Shown here in pieces: positions 24,303-35,660 of a stretch of DNA of 64,000 nt. Location: contig NC_088301.1 of NCBI RefSeq assembly GCF_032854445.1, forward strand, positions 44,689,187-44,753,186, written 5' to 3'. Each line of letters opens with the position of its first letter. Position 1 is the first letter of the stretch. Under the pieces are notes generated by a model. The model was not told the origin of the DNA. It worked only from the letters and a program-made list of their open reading frames with translations, and ran no database searches. The position numbers and the translations under genes are program-made. This stretch comes from Liolophura sinensis (taxonomy: Eukaryota; Mollusca; Polyplacophora; Chitonida; Chitonidae).

Positions 24303-27300
24303 GTAGATAGATATTGTTAAGAATATTATGTTAATGTGACTTGTGAAAAAGGAATCTTTCCACTTTCGTTGTGAATTGTGGATGATATCTGATTGCATTA
24401 GTTCTTATGCCATGTTCAATCCTCATGATTTGTTTCAGCTGCAACAACAACATAAGACCGTAATATTTTCTAACTAGAACTTAAAGCAGATATTGTGATA
24501 AGCCTAGGGACATGTTACAAGTATAGAATGATCAAGAGTTCCAAAAAGTGTTGCTCAAATGTTGCTTGGTTTCATTCAAGCAGTTATTTTATAGTCTTTC
24601 TGTAGCCGTCCTAGCCCTGGATGACTACACCGCGCTCTATTATATTTGTACTGACGCTCGGCTAGTCCTGTCTGGGTCGCCTTCGCCCTNNNNNNNNNNN
24701 NNNNNNNNNNNNNNNNNNNNNNNNNNNNNNNNNNNNNNNNNNNNNNNNNNNNNNNNNNNNNNNNNNNNNNNNNNNNNNNNNNNNNNNNNNNNNNNNNNNN
24801 NNNNNNNNNNNNNNNNNNNNNNNNNNNNNNNNNNNNNNNNNNNNNNNNNNNNNNNNNNNNNNNNNNNNNNNNNNNNNNNNNNNNNNNNNCCAATCCGACC
24901 CGTGCTTGTATTAACCTGACCAAAACTCCTGTGGCCTTGGACAATCAGACTAATGTTAATTTTCTAACTCTGTATCTCTAATATGCAGTTGTTTGAATGG
25001 TATGTACATGTATTTTTTCTTCTTGTTTTAGGCAGAGTTTACTGAGGAGGAACATGCTGCTATACAAGCCGCACTGCGACAGCGGTTGGGTCCAGAGTTC
25101 ATTAGCCAGAGGCCTGGGCAAGGAGGTCAAAAAGTAAACTTCATCACTTATCTCAATTACTTCTATATAATTTATAATCAGTTCAGTTGAGTTATTGTCT
25201 TGGAGTCATGGTTTTGATTGATTTACTATGATTACAGTGGGTAATCTAAAATCTTGCCCATGACTACATGCCAAGTTGCACATTTTTTCTGGATTCTAAG
25301 AGCTCTATAGATCCTCAAAAGGTGTTTTAAAGTTTGTTTGTAAGGTAGGAAGATTAGATACTGGAAAAGTTTCAGCATCACAAGGAATTTTCGGGGTTAT
25401 TTATTTCTCTCTGAAATTGCACTATTTTTGAGCGAAACTTTAGGACATTTACCGTACATGTTCTTCCAATCCTTATGTCTGCCATTGTAGAACTCGTTGT
25501 ACACAGTTGATAAGTGAAGATCTCTTCTCTCTATTTGCAGTTAGCATATATTGAAGGATGGCGACTGGTTAACCTGGCAATGAAATGTTTGGATTTAATG
25601 GCTGGTCTCACTCTGTTACACAGCAGACAGTTGGTAAGAGCAGTCTTTTGGTGAACAGCCACCATAAATCTGTCCGCACACTGTGATGGTGAAAATGCTA
25701 TCAAACCTGGCCTCATGCATAAGCCTGGTTGTTGTTAAATTGGCAAATCTTGGTACATGTACTTTTTCTGACTTTCCTAATATAGAGAAGGACAGATCAG
25801 GCTAGTTTCCTTATTTCTGGGTGTGTCTCTCACGATGAGTAGCCTCTTTTACATTCTATTGTTCATTGTAAAATCCTGTTCAGTATGAAACGGCTTTGTG
25901 GCAGAAATCAACTTTAGAAACAAATGTGTGAATATTTGTGACTACTATCATGTCCATTTCAATGTTTCAGATTTTGTTGATCATCATAATGGCAGATATT
26001 ATGTGGGGGTTAGTGCATGTGTTAAAGTACAGTTAAAGGTAAGAAAAATGTTTCCTCCCCGACAGCCATTACTACCACCTGTGCAGATATGTGGAGTAAC
26101 TAATGAGATAATACATGTATATGTAATATAAAGTCAAGGGAGATACTGTCAAAAGAAATTCAGAATTTTTGAGTTGGTTCAGCTAAATACAAAAACTCCT
26201 GGGACTATGTTTTCTGAAAAAGGGCAAATTCGTCACAGGATAGATTGAAAGCAAATTATAAGTATAGTAAACCAGAATTTTTAAGTTACATGGTAGGCCA
26301 TACAATTACAACACGATACCGTGTCTGTTATTTCTGAGATTGCTGAACATCTCCTATCGGGAGGGTGGTGGGTCTTGTAACCGAGTCAAAAAGCCAAAAG
26401 TCAGTCTTGTAAATAGAGTGACTTGAGTGAGTTAATAAAAACTGAACATTTGATTGTTCACTTAAAGCCAGATGCATTTCAGTAGACATTTGGGAAGTGT
26501 CAAGTTTATGTTGGATGACGTCTAAACTAACTGCACAAGTCTTTCACCATCGTCAGTATGTTTCTTTCAAGGATTATTTTATTACAAGATAGTTTAGCAC
26601 CCTTAGAATTGAAGGGATGTTTATAAATGTAACAGTCAATATCTATTATCTGTAGGATGAAAAATGATAGTTACAGTATCTTACATAGTTCAAATTGGTT
26701 ATTCTTTTTATTTGAAGCCTTTCAGTGATGGTGTGTGGGATTTGTATTAAAAACTTTTTAATCATGAGAAGTACATGTAGTATTATTCAGTTACTATTTA
26801 TGTCAGTGAAGTAAACAAGTTCATTGTGAAAAATTTGGTTTTTGAGTGCTTGGCCCACTTTCACAAAATTTTGTAAACCAAGATTTTGTATGTTTCCTTG
26901 TAAATCACCTCCTCCTTACGGCCATAAAACCAGAGTCATTTATAAAGAAAGAAACGAGAAATTTGATTTTTGAAATTTTCTGAAAAGCAGCTTATGATAG
27001 TGAGTGAACAGTCAGCCCACATTAGAGAAATAGAAATTTTTTTGAAGTTGCATTTGATTCTGTTAACTTTTTCTTTCAGGATGGAGTTTTTCCATGAGGA
27101 CATGGGTTATGGCAATAGTGAAGGAATGAAATCAAAATCACTGTCACTGGAAAAGGCTAGAAAAGAGGCTGTGACAGATGGTCTAAAAAGAGCCTTAAAG
27201 TAATGTTATATTTTGGTTGATGGGTGAAAGCTATATTGGAATCACCTTGTCTGTCCATCTGTCTGTCTGTAGACATGGTTTTGCCAGTGCAAATCCTCCC

Positions 27301-30300
27301 AAACTACTGAACGGACTTTTATTAAAGATACATCTTGCTTATCATATGACCATGTGCATGCTTAAGTTTAATGACAATTGCATAATAATTTTCATAATAA
27401 TTTTCATAATTGCCAGCATTCAGGTACTTAGTGTAACATATTTTGTCCACACAACTCCTGATCAAGTACATGTATAGCAAGAATTTCCCTAGAACTTGCC
27501 TACATCTTACCTGTTATCAATTGTCAACTCTAATGTCTGTCAGATTAATAATGGTTCAAGCCTTCTTCTGGAATCCCTATTGTTTTTGTTAATAGTGTTA
27601 TTATTCTCCAAAAGTTTGCACTCATTTCCCAGCTAAAAGCATTATAACCATGCTTTTGATACTTTTTCATCTTATAGTATAGAGTTAAAGCTATCAGAGA
27701 AATATTTTTGGTGGATAAAAGATGGGATATTACTGTACTTGAACGTAGTACAAAACATCAGTCTTCATTAGCATCTCCTTCACTAAAGAAAGACATAACT
27801 AAAATAAGGAAAAACATTTGGTTGTCTTGGGCAGTAAATGTCCGATGGCGCTGTGGTGGCCGTTTATTTGTAACATGGGAGTTAATTCCATCACTTTAAT
27901 ACCTTCCACCAGTTACTTGTCAAAGGTCATGTTTTATTTCAGGCTCTGCTCAACTGTAAAACTGACAGTATTAAAAAATGATCTGGATTACATCTTCGAA
28001 CCTCTAATAAAAAAACTGGTTCTTTCATATGCTTGAAGCTTTAAAGAGCTGCATGTACGGTATGCTACTTCAAAGGGAAGCTAGAATGAATTTTATGAAA
28101 TTTATGATGGAAGCCTTTTGGAACAGAATTGACACCGTGGTTAGTTGTAGTAAAACTTAGTTTTTTAAGATACAAGATTGGACTTGACTTAAATGTATTC
28201 CCCTGTCATCCAGTACAGTATGAATTGGTTCTAATTGAGAATAACAAGACAGACTATCTCCGTTCTTATCATTTAGCCATTTTTTAAAAACACACATGCT
28301 TTGGGATTGTGATATCTCTTTAAACATTAACTAGTGATTTAAGAACACCTTGCAATGTGTGTTTGTTTCCTACAGTATTATCAGTCAAGAAAATGTTTAT
28401 GTTTTACAGAAGCTTCGGAAATTCTCTAGGTAATTGTTTAGGAGACAGAGAATTTTTAAAATACCTTGGGAAGACAGGAAAAGTGGTAAGTCTTTGTATG
28501 TCAGAGCCACTATCTCTATGGTACACATAAGAAACTGTAAAAATGTGAAAAACTCCAATGGGATAACAAGTGATGAAAAGATTACCTACCATTTGTACTT
28601 GTCTGTTGAGACCCTCATTTGCTGTGGTGTTATTGTTAGTTATTGTGATGGTGTCCCATTTTCCTGATGTACTCTTCACACTGTAGAAGACTGCATCTAT
28701 GCTTGTGTGAGTGAGTGAGTGCTTGTGGTTTTACGGATCAACCAGTTGTTGCACTATCTCCTAATGCTGAACGCCAAGCGAGGAAGTTATAACTTCCTCT
28801 TTTAAGGTCTTCTTTTATTTTATTTTTCATCATGTTCATTACCACAGTACATTTAAGTGCTTGATAGGGGTTGGTAGACATAAGTTCCAAAGCCTTTCTT
28901 CTAGATTTATAGTAAATATTAGAATGTACCATAAAGAATAGGGTGACACAAACATATTAACTCAATACTGCATTTCCTCCTCTAGGCCTCCGTCACATTT
29001 AACGCTGAGGATCTTAGGCATTCAGAAGTTGAGAAGAGCGTGACAGAAGCAAGGTATGAAAGTCTGCGGAAGAGACAAATGATTTGCAAGCAGACAGTAA
29101 GTGCAGGCATAATGGACAGTTCAAAGATGCACAATGCTGGGCCTGGCCCCATCAAGCTCTAACAGTACCTGTAGAAGTGTCAGTCCTTCACCACAGATAA
29201 TTATCAACAGACAGGTGACAAAGTACCCGAGGGAGGTGTTAGGGAAGGAAACTGTAGCATTATCTCCAATTGTGTCACACGAAGCCAAGCCAAACCAAAG
29301 TGATGGGAACAATATATCACATGTGCCTGCAGTGTCATTACCAGTTCAGCAGCAAGATACACCATTACCTGCATTCCCTCAGGATAGACCAGATGGGAGG
29401 GCTCACTACCGACGCTCTACCGTGGGAACGGTGGATAGTGAAGGGATGGTAAAAGCTGTAAATAAGTAAGTCTTGTTAAATGTTCCTACAAAAGCAATTT
29501 TCGGAACTATTTTTATACCTTAATATGGGTGTGAGGTACACTTAATGATGATGACACTGGTTACACAGGCACACTCCTCTCTCTGTGGGTCTTGATGAAG
29601 AGAGTTCTTCCCACAGGCCCATTATAATCAGTGAATACAAAAGTTGCAAAGTCCAGTAATTTATCGGTGATAATTATATACAACAAATGATATTTCCAGT
29701 GAACTCAAGAAATAATATATGAATTCATGTATGGTAGACAATTGAAGACATTAACAACTACATGTACTATATGAATGGATGTTTTTCATCCAATCAAGTT
29801 CCTTTTTTTTTCAGTTCTGATAGTTTGAAAGCTGATGGCAAACCATCTAATATGAGCTCTGAGGAAAACGCAATAAAATTACAGCGAAAACTGAAGCAGC
29901 GAAGAAAGCAGATTGAATTTCAGCAAATCCTTCAACAGAAATTGAATTTTGCAGATCATTCCAGCAAACCAGACAGTGGCTTCAAGCTGCACCAACCTGA
30001 CATAGGTAAGAGAATGATATATTGACATAACTATTGTTACTGTATTAGGGACAGTGAATATATCATGCAGACTGCCAGTCTGATGCTGAAAGTTGGCTGA
30101 GACATAGGTTTTGAACCAGCAAACACCAGCTGAGGTGTACATTGAAGTCAGACTCTTGGCCAACACAAATTTTGCAAGAATAATTGGTATCTGTACATTA
30201 TAGATGACCGTCTGTCAACTGTATGTATGCTGTAAACGCTCCTTTAAACTTGAGAAGCTACGAACCCACCTGGTGATCCACTTCAACATGTATGCAGTAG

Positions 30301-33274
30301 ATGAGTGACTCCTAACCTTTAGGTGGATTTGGGTTTCTGCCTGGTCTCCCTCTCGATAACCAATAAAATAATCTGACATCGAGAGATCTGGGATCAAACC
30401 AGGGTCAGGTCATACCAAAAACTTGTTGCTACTTCATGTGGCGCTCAGCACTGAGAGGTTAGAGCAAGGAAACCGGACTGTTTGGCCAGTGTTAGTATAA
30501 TGTCTGGGTGGTGGTGTCATATTTGGTGTCTTTGGTACGATGCTTCAGTGGCAGCAGCACTTTGGTGGCATGAACTCGCTGTTCCCCATGGCCTTAGAGG
30601 GCCTACTAAAATTTGTGTTTTTCTAAGGTTTAAGCTCTAATTTTACTGATATAAGAATGGTCTCTTGTAAAAGTCAAGGGGGAGATTTGTAGAAATACCA
30701 CATTGTCCTGATAATGATTTAAATTTTTGTTGTTGGAGGGGATCATTTGGTCGTTGCTAACCCACCTGCTGCAGGTATAGGGCCTCCAGCAGCTGCTTCC
30801 AGTCCAGTCCCAAAACGTCTTCAGGAAGAGGGTGATGAAGGACATAACAACACAGATGCCAAACAACACACTACCACGAATCAAGTTCTCATGGGAGAAA
30901 ACAATTTTTGGTACAATTTATTTCATGCAGAAATACAAACTCTTTTTGTAGTATAAAGCTTAATTAATCCCTACATGTTGGTAGGGTCATCATCTAAAAA
31001 AAAAATCAAATAAACAAATAATTAAATTGTTCAGATGTATTGCTATTAGTAGCAGTACCAAATGGCCATTTAGATTTTTTTTAAATATAAAGAGTATTAG
31101 TATAATATTGATAGTTTGCATGTTGACCTATTACATTTGGACACTTAAAATTGACTAAGCATGTAGTAGCATCATTGATTATGATGACCTAGCACATCTT
31201 TAGTCATTCTGTCTGTAGCAGTTTGGTTACAGTTTTCTCTAAGTTCCAGCCAGAAATGCAAGTGAATGTAATGTTAATGATTCACAACTGACATGGTTAT
31301 ATGATCATTGCCATTGTAAAACATATGATGTCTGTCACTGTCTGATTTGCATTTGCCAGATGACCCAATGTTCTGGAGTCAGTCCTCTAGATGTGGAGAA
31401 CATCCCATTAACTCAGGATACAAAGGAAGTCCAAAAGATCCATATGAACAACATAAGGAATAAAACAGATCAGGGGCACGTCAGCCCCAGAAAAGTAGTG
31501 TTCAGTCAAGGTCACCTATGCTCAGAGATTTGTCACAAAACATTACCACTCGACCTATCAACAGCCCACTTCCCAGTTGTCAAATCTACAGCATCTACAA
31601 ATTCATCATGGACAAATTTGAGGAAAAAATGCGGACTCTGGTAAGCTACCATTCATCTACTTGTACATAAAAATAACTTATTACTTTCAGATATACAAAG
31701 AAACAAGGGCTTTAATGTAAGCCATGTGTAGCTCGGCAGTTGGACTCAGAAAATGACAACATAGGTATACATTTTTGATCTCTAGAAGATCATTTGTATG
31801 TTCCAATTTGCTGACTCAAACCAACAAAAGAACGTGATTTCCATGTACATTTATTTGGCTTTAATAACCAAGGCCAACCACGGGTCCCTCCTGGAGTGTA
31901 TATGTATATGTAGAAAAAAATGGCAAACAATACAGAAAAAATTTCTTTCACAAATAGTGATACTGGCCAGGTAAAGCTGGAAACCATCCTGAGGACAACA
32001 CTGGAACCATTTTTCCTTGGCCATGCTGCCCGACATCTCCAGTCTGGATGGTGGACATCAGCAGGTCAATACTACATTTCACTGCTCAACCAAACCACAT
32101 ATCACTCATACATTATATATATATATTCAACATTTGAATAACATGAAATGGTGAATACCACCCGCACGTTGATAATGTCTCGTTGCTTTGACCAACCCAC
32201 ATAATACCACCCATAAGCAATTAACTGACAAAATGTTCTATTCCTGTCTGCACTAAACCATTCATCTGTCAGCTCAGTGAACATGTAATATCTTAACTGA
32301 AAACTGTTAGGATTGGCCTCAAATATGGTCTTTACCATAGCATTAAATTTTGGTTTTGCCTGCTTTTGCCCTACTGCTCTTGTCAGTCCATCCTTGCAAG
32401 CCTTGATCAATAATTTCCCCTGGTAATATATTTTCTGTCCTATAAATTCACTACTGTCACCAAAACTATAATGTTGTATACATATGTCACAAGAGTACAC
32501 TTATTTCACTGGTCTACCCCAGTTCCAAAAACTGGTGGTTTACACCAGCCACTCTAGGTTTCTCCACCCATAAAACTGACTGCCATCATAAACCTGAAAA
32601 ATTTAGCAGTATGCCCCTAACTAACAATCAAACAAATAAATACACCTATACTCTAAAGTATTATATGTAGGATAATAACAAATCTTAGCGTTCTTCCTAA
32701 GCATTTGATCTGATTACGAGGTACCATGGGTATTTTGCAAGATCACTTATAAGCAGTTGTGATTCTTTGTTTTCCAGTGTTTCCATATAGGCCATGTTCA
32801 TCTTTTCTTTAGGGGAGAATACTGTGCTGAACTCAGGACAATATCTGCACAATGAGGATATATCAATGGGAATTTTCTGTCTCATGAACATGGCCCACTG
32901 CAGTGTAGCTGATGCACACGTAGCTTAACATAACATTGCCCCTGAATAGATGAATAAAGTACTGTATTTCACCTAAAGTTTAGCATTTTTCAGGTGACAT
33001 ATTTTGCTTGATTTTGATTTATTTAACAAAAAATCCACCCGATAATAGTTTTTAGAGGTTAACTAAGTGTTGGCTTCTATAGTATCACTTTAAGGGTAAT
33101 ATGTGCTTATTAAAGTGCATTTGGAAATGCCAAACTTCGAGTGAAACACAGTTTATGCATGTAGCACATTTCTTCATGCTACTTGGAGTGCCTTCTTACA
33201 TCAAGTTCTGTTTTCCTGCAGGTGAGCACAATATGGAGAAAAAGAGGAGGAGGACAGAGACTGTGACAAGCTGA
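24267..33274 (+). CDS. RAD52: RAD52 single-strand annealing / recombination mediator protein
   Basis: RAD52 forms rings that anneal complementary single-stranded DNA and, with RPA and RAD51, acts in homologous recombination and single-strand annealing in the nucleus. Exons: 24267-24302, 25032-25133, 25541-25633, 25971-26038, 27080-27199, 28410-28485, 28986-29465, 29815-30005, 30775-30910, 31360-31640 and 33222-33274. The N-terminal annealing domain is clear: [51 protein letters not shown], and [18 protein letters not shown], the last identical to human and including the DNA-binding KRAL lysine/arginines. Exon 8 ([15 protein letters not shown]) matches the human RPA-binding segment QRKLRQKQLQQQF. 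The last exon ends [12 protein letters not shown], similar to the basic human tail KKRKYDPS. As given, the frame is broken: one base too few near 25578, one too many near 27090 and near 29148, all in short homopolymers, plus unclear frames in 30775-31640. These may be sequencing errors or real decay. Splice sites are intact. Confidence 0.93.
24690..24889. other. Assembly gap, 200 N
   Basis: Exactly 200 N inside RAD52 intron 1; exons 1 and 2 on both sides are in phase, so no coding loss is implied. Confidence 0.97.
25032..25133 (+). CDS. RAD52: RAD52 exon 2
   Basis: 34 codons between TTTTAG|GCA and [29 protein letters not shown] then [14 protein letters not shown]. Matches human YTAEEYQAIQKALRQRLG with PEYISSRMAGGGQK; the arginine of QRLG, corresponding to human R55 of the DNA-binding groove, is kept. 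Confidence 0.96.
25541..25633 (+). CDS. RAD52: RAD52 exon 3 with one-base deletion
   Basis: Starts [13 protein letters not shown], identical in pattern to human VCYIEGHRVINLA. After CTGGCA the sequence reads AATGAAATG where the family motif NEMFG needs AAATGAAATG, so one A is missing near 25578. Downstream of that point the other frame gives [18 protein letters not shown], nearly invariant in RAD52. Donor TTG|GTAAGA. Confidence 0.93.
25971..26038 (+). CDS. RAD52: RAD52 exon 4
   Basis: Acceptor TTTCAG|ATT, donor AAG|GTAAGA. Reads [20 protein letters not shown] then QLK, matching human [20 protein letters not shown]. Phase agrees with exon 3 only after the missing A is allowed for. Confidence 0.95.
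26165..26575 (+). repeat. Dispersed repeat, copy 1 (RAD52 intron 4)
   Basis: Diverged relative of 61822-62525, sharing blocks such as TACATGGTAGGCCATACAATT, GTGACTTGAGTGAGTT and GGATGACGTC. It sits within the intron between RAD52 exons 4 and 5, about 130 bases after exon 4. Confidence 0.65.
27080..27199 (+). CDS. RAD52: RAD52 exon 5 with one-base insertion
   Basis: After acceptor TTTCAG|GATGGAG the run GTTTTTCC (five T) breaks the frame; four T would give [11 protein letters not shown], the family consensus. The rest is open and ends [19 protein letters not shown] then LKRAL, donor GTAATG. The KRAL basic residues line the ssDNA groove in human RAD52. Confidence 0.94.
28410..28485 (+). CDS. 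RAD52: RAD52 exon 6
   Basis: Acceptor TTTACAG|AAG, donor GTG|GTAAGT. With the AA from exon 5 it reads [20 protein letters not shown] then GKTGKV, matching human [20 protein letters not shown]. End of the annealing domain. Confidence 0.94.
28705..28815 (-). repeat. SINE fragment, same family as 915-1215
   Basis: GTGAGTGAGTGCTTGTGGTTTTACG joined to CTAATGCTGAACGCCAAGCG with the middle lost; located in RAD52 intron 6. Confidence 0.5.
28986..29465 (+). CDS. RAD52: RAD52 exon 7 (domain end and acidic/serine-rich middle) with one-base insertion
   Basis: Begins [18 protein letters not shown] then [11 protein letters not shown], aligned with human LEPSVEEARYNSCR. Near 29148 the run GGCCCCATC carries one C too many; three C join NAGPGP to [14 protein letters not shown] in one open frame. 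The rest is the poorly conserved, disordered middle ([19 protein letters not shown]) and ends at AATAA|GTAAGT. Confidence 0.88.
29815..30005 (+). CDS. RAD52: RAD52 exon 8 (RPA-binding-like basic helix)
   Basis: Follows a T-rich acceptor (TTTTTTTTCAG). Encodes [20 protein letters not shown] then [20 protein letters not shown]. The second part matches human ATHQRKLRQKQLQQQFRERM, in the RPA-interaction region. Donor ATAG|GTAAGA, phase 1. Confidence 0.9.
30375..30605 (+). repeat. tRNA-derived SINE, same family as 915-1215
   Basis: Carries the B-box remnant GGGATCAAACCAGGGTC, then CACTGAGAGGTTAGAGCAAGG, ACTGTTTGGCCAGTGTTAGTA and GATGCTTCAGTGGCAGCAGC, the reverse complement of the body at 915-1215. 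It lies in the RAD52 intron before exon 9. Confidence 0.65.
30775..30910 (+). CDS. RAD52: RAD52 probable exon 9
   Basis: Phase fits exon 8 (G|GT ATA). Reads [20 protein letters not shown] then [17 protein letters not shown] up to a possible donor TTTTG|GTACAA. It has no recognised domain, which is usual for this linker. The phase at its end does not lead into an open frame of the next exon, so a fourth length error in AATTTTTGG or a different donor is likely. Confidence 0.65.
31360..31640 (+). CDS. RAD52: RAD52 probable exon 10 (reading frame uncertain)
   Basis: Bounded by TTTGCCAG and CTG|GTAAGC. Frame +1 from 31360 is open throughout (starting [20 protein letters not shown]). The alternative frame reads [20 protein letters not shown], meets TAA at about 31461, then reads on as [20 protein letters not shown] to [11 protein letters not shown]. 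By composition the second looks more like a RAD52 tail, but it needs the stop to be an error or a true nonsense change. Confidence 0.5.
32530..32645 (+). repeat. SINE-like tail fragment
   Basis: TTTACACCAGCCACTCTAGG, CATCATAAACCTG and CAATCAAACAAATAAATAC; similar phrases recur near 50335-50400. It lies in the last RAD52 intron. Confidence 0.4.
33222..33274 (+). CDS. RAD52: RAD52 last coding exon
   Basis: Acceptor TTTTCCTGCAG|GTG. In phase 1 it reads [17 protein letters not shown] and stops at TGA 33272-33274. The short basic C-terminus parallels human QDMKKRKYDPS, which serves as the nuclear localisation signal. Its phase does not follow directly from exon 10 as written. Confidence 0.65.
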
Positions 33275-34171
33275 AGAGAGTTGTTTTCAAACTGCTTCCA
33301 TTTCTGCTGCATCACGCACAGATCTACAGACAGCTATGTCAAGGGAATGCAGCAGTTTTGGTACATTGTTAGATGTATTTCTGATGCTTTATCTGGAGTT
33401 CTCTGGTTTCTTCTGTTAAAAATTGTCAGAATTGATACATTCCTTCATAGTGATTACAGCAGTTTTCAAAACACTGATCTGTTACACAAACATATGAAAT
33501 GGTATGTATTGCAAATAACTGGATCCTTAATCAGAAAGTTCCACTCTGATCAGTTAACTCATTTAGGAGATGGGTATCTGTTAATAACATTTATGATCTG
33601 AGACCACTGTTTCAGGCAGTAGTTTTCCTGGCCCAGTTAGGTAGGAGGTTTTTGTGTGAGAAATGATGTTAAAATTAATGGTTGAGCTCTGATATAGTTA
33701 ACCTGCAGGCTTAATAAGTTATTATGGAAAAATATTTAAAGAATTCAAACATTATTTAAGCATTTTAATGAAATTAAAAAAATCTGTTCTTAGCACGACA
33801 ATATCTCAGTTTCTAAGTTACAGTATGGTTTATTTTTGTTTCCTGTTTCTTCATCTTAATGAATTACATTTGGCTTGGAAATTTGCGTTTCTAATTATAT
33901 TTTAGATAAAAGTTTTGTACATAAAATATCTCCAAACATTGTTAATTTGGACACATTGTGGATGAGTCTGCATGTTGTTTAAACTTGTACCATGTGATAA
34001 AAAGTTAATTTAATACAAATTGTTTCATTTAAAAAAATGAAATCATGTACATCTATGCCTGCAATTAGTCTGTTGAAATCTTTGCTTAATTAAAAAAATG
34101 TAATGTGGCAGCTGACATTTTTCATGTTTACACTTGTTATTGTTCAAATTTGAAGGCCGTTTGGTGCTTTC

Positions 34172-34177
34172 AATAAA
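34172..34177 (+). terminator. RAD52 poly(A) signal AATAAA
   Basis: First canonical AATAAA in a good position after the RAD52 stop (33274), followed within 30 bases by a GT-rich stretch (TGTGCGCATGTCTTTGTGTTT). It implies a 3' UTR of about 920 bases. Confidence 0.6.
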
Positions 34178-34734
34178 AGAAATGCAATGTGCGCATGTCT
34201 TTGTGTTTCCTTGGAATTATGAAAAGGACAGTAAAGTATCGAAGTCTTTCACAAGCTTATGTGGTCGTTGACTTCAGGTGAATTGTCAAAGGGTAGAACC
34301 TGTTTAAGGTTCCTCTTCCAAAAAGCTTACACGGTATAGTGTACTTGCTGGAAGTGATCCAAGGAATGGTAGTTTTGGTAGGTCTTTTTTTTTTTATGTC
34401 ACACCCGAGAATATTTCGCTTTATACTTGCATATTCATATAGCTGTCTTGATATTTCATTGGTCGATCTGACTTTTGTGAGGAGTCATTATTTTTCACAT
34501 TGCAGGTGTACTTCCCAAACATGTTTTTAGACTTGTTCACCAAAAGTTTAATTGGAGTTTGACAATCTGTATAGCGTGTGTACCTTGCGTCCAATAGAGT
34601 GTCAGTCTGTCAGAAAAGTATTTCCTGGCAGGTTCTTGAAAACAGTTCGCCAACAATTTTTTCCTCTCCCCCACATGATCAATGGCGTCACTGTCGTCAC
34701 ATTGAATAAAGCGATCAAAGAATCAGGTTAATTT

Positions 34735-35660
34735 ATTGCACCATAGTTAAGCAATACCTTGTCAGCCAAGCTAGCTGAAACATATTTTACCCCACTGTCA
34801 GTTGTGGGTCACGTGCAAATATTCATGTTAGTACAAAGGGCCTTTCAAACGAGTGTATCGCATTGCATTTACTTCCCTGAGAAATGCACCGTCTTGATGT
34901 TCATTTCTCCACATAAAAGAATCTGAACTTGTTTATGTGTTAGGTTTGTTTTGATGATTTATACATGTAGATGAAGTTTCCAGATTTCCTTCTAGACAGT
35001 GCTGTTTCATAGTTTATGGATAACACTTTTGTTATCACAAAACTTATACATTTCTACATTTATGTCATGAAACCACTTCATTCACACGCAGCTTTGACAT
35101 TTCTAGGTCACAGATTGCTAGTGATAGGTCTAAAATTGAGCTCTGCAGAGAAGAAAAGGGCAGCATGAAATTTGCTGTTTTTCAATTTCTATATGCCCCT
35201 GCCATTAGGTGTAGCATATTATTCATAGCGATTTTTCAATTTGTATTTGTGTCCAGGCTATAACTCCAACAGTTTTCTGTGTACAATTTTAATTTTTGGT
35301 GGATACATACATACATACACACATACATACATACATACACACATACATTCATACAAAGATGAATATGTGTCACGACTCACATTTGTCCATTTTGACCAAA
35401 GCTGTCATGGTCAGCCATTTTCCTTATAGATGTGATTTCATGTCCAGGCTGCAATTCTGGAAAATGTTTTCCGCATATTTTCATTTTGACACCACGCACA
35501 GTTGTTATGGTAACCACATGCCTATTATCAATGCCCATGAAGATTCTGCTCAGGTATTCCTTTATACATTTCAAACAAATGCATTTGTTGGGACTTATGT
35601 TTGCGTTTAGCTAAACTCTTCTTGCTTAATTTTTTGGGGTAGAATAGACTTTAACCCCAT
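34735..35660 (+). repeat. Diverged dispersed repeat, copy 1
   Basis: Shares ordered blocks with 51420-51870: CCACTGTCAGTTGTGGGTCA / CCCTGCTGTTAATTGTGGTCA, GCAAATATTCAT / GCAAATTATACAT, CCTTTCAAACGAG / CCTTTCAAACAAC, ACTTCCCTGAG / ACTCCCTGAG, and GGGGTAGAATAGACT in both. The class is not identified. Confidence 0.5.
35303..35355. repeat. ATAC/ACAC microsatellite
   Basis: Tetranucleotide ATAC repeats with ACAC interruptions. Confidence 0.95.

Noticed and set aside
24548-24944. Open frames on both strands across the second N block
   Set aside because: Same artefact, inside RAD52 intron 1.
32102-32500. 132-codon minus-strand frame in the last RAD52 intron
   Set aside because: Ends in an A/T microsatellite and shows no known motif; probably chance or an old insert, though it is among the longer unexplained frames.
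35241-35610. Open frames of 60-100 codons rich in HTYIHTYIHT
   Set aside because: Translated ATAC/ACAC microsatellite within a dispersed repeat.
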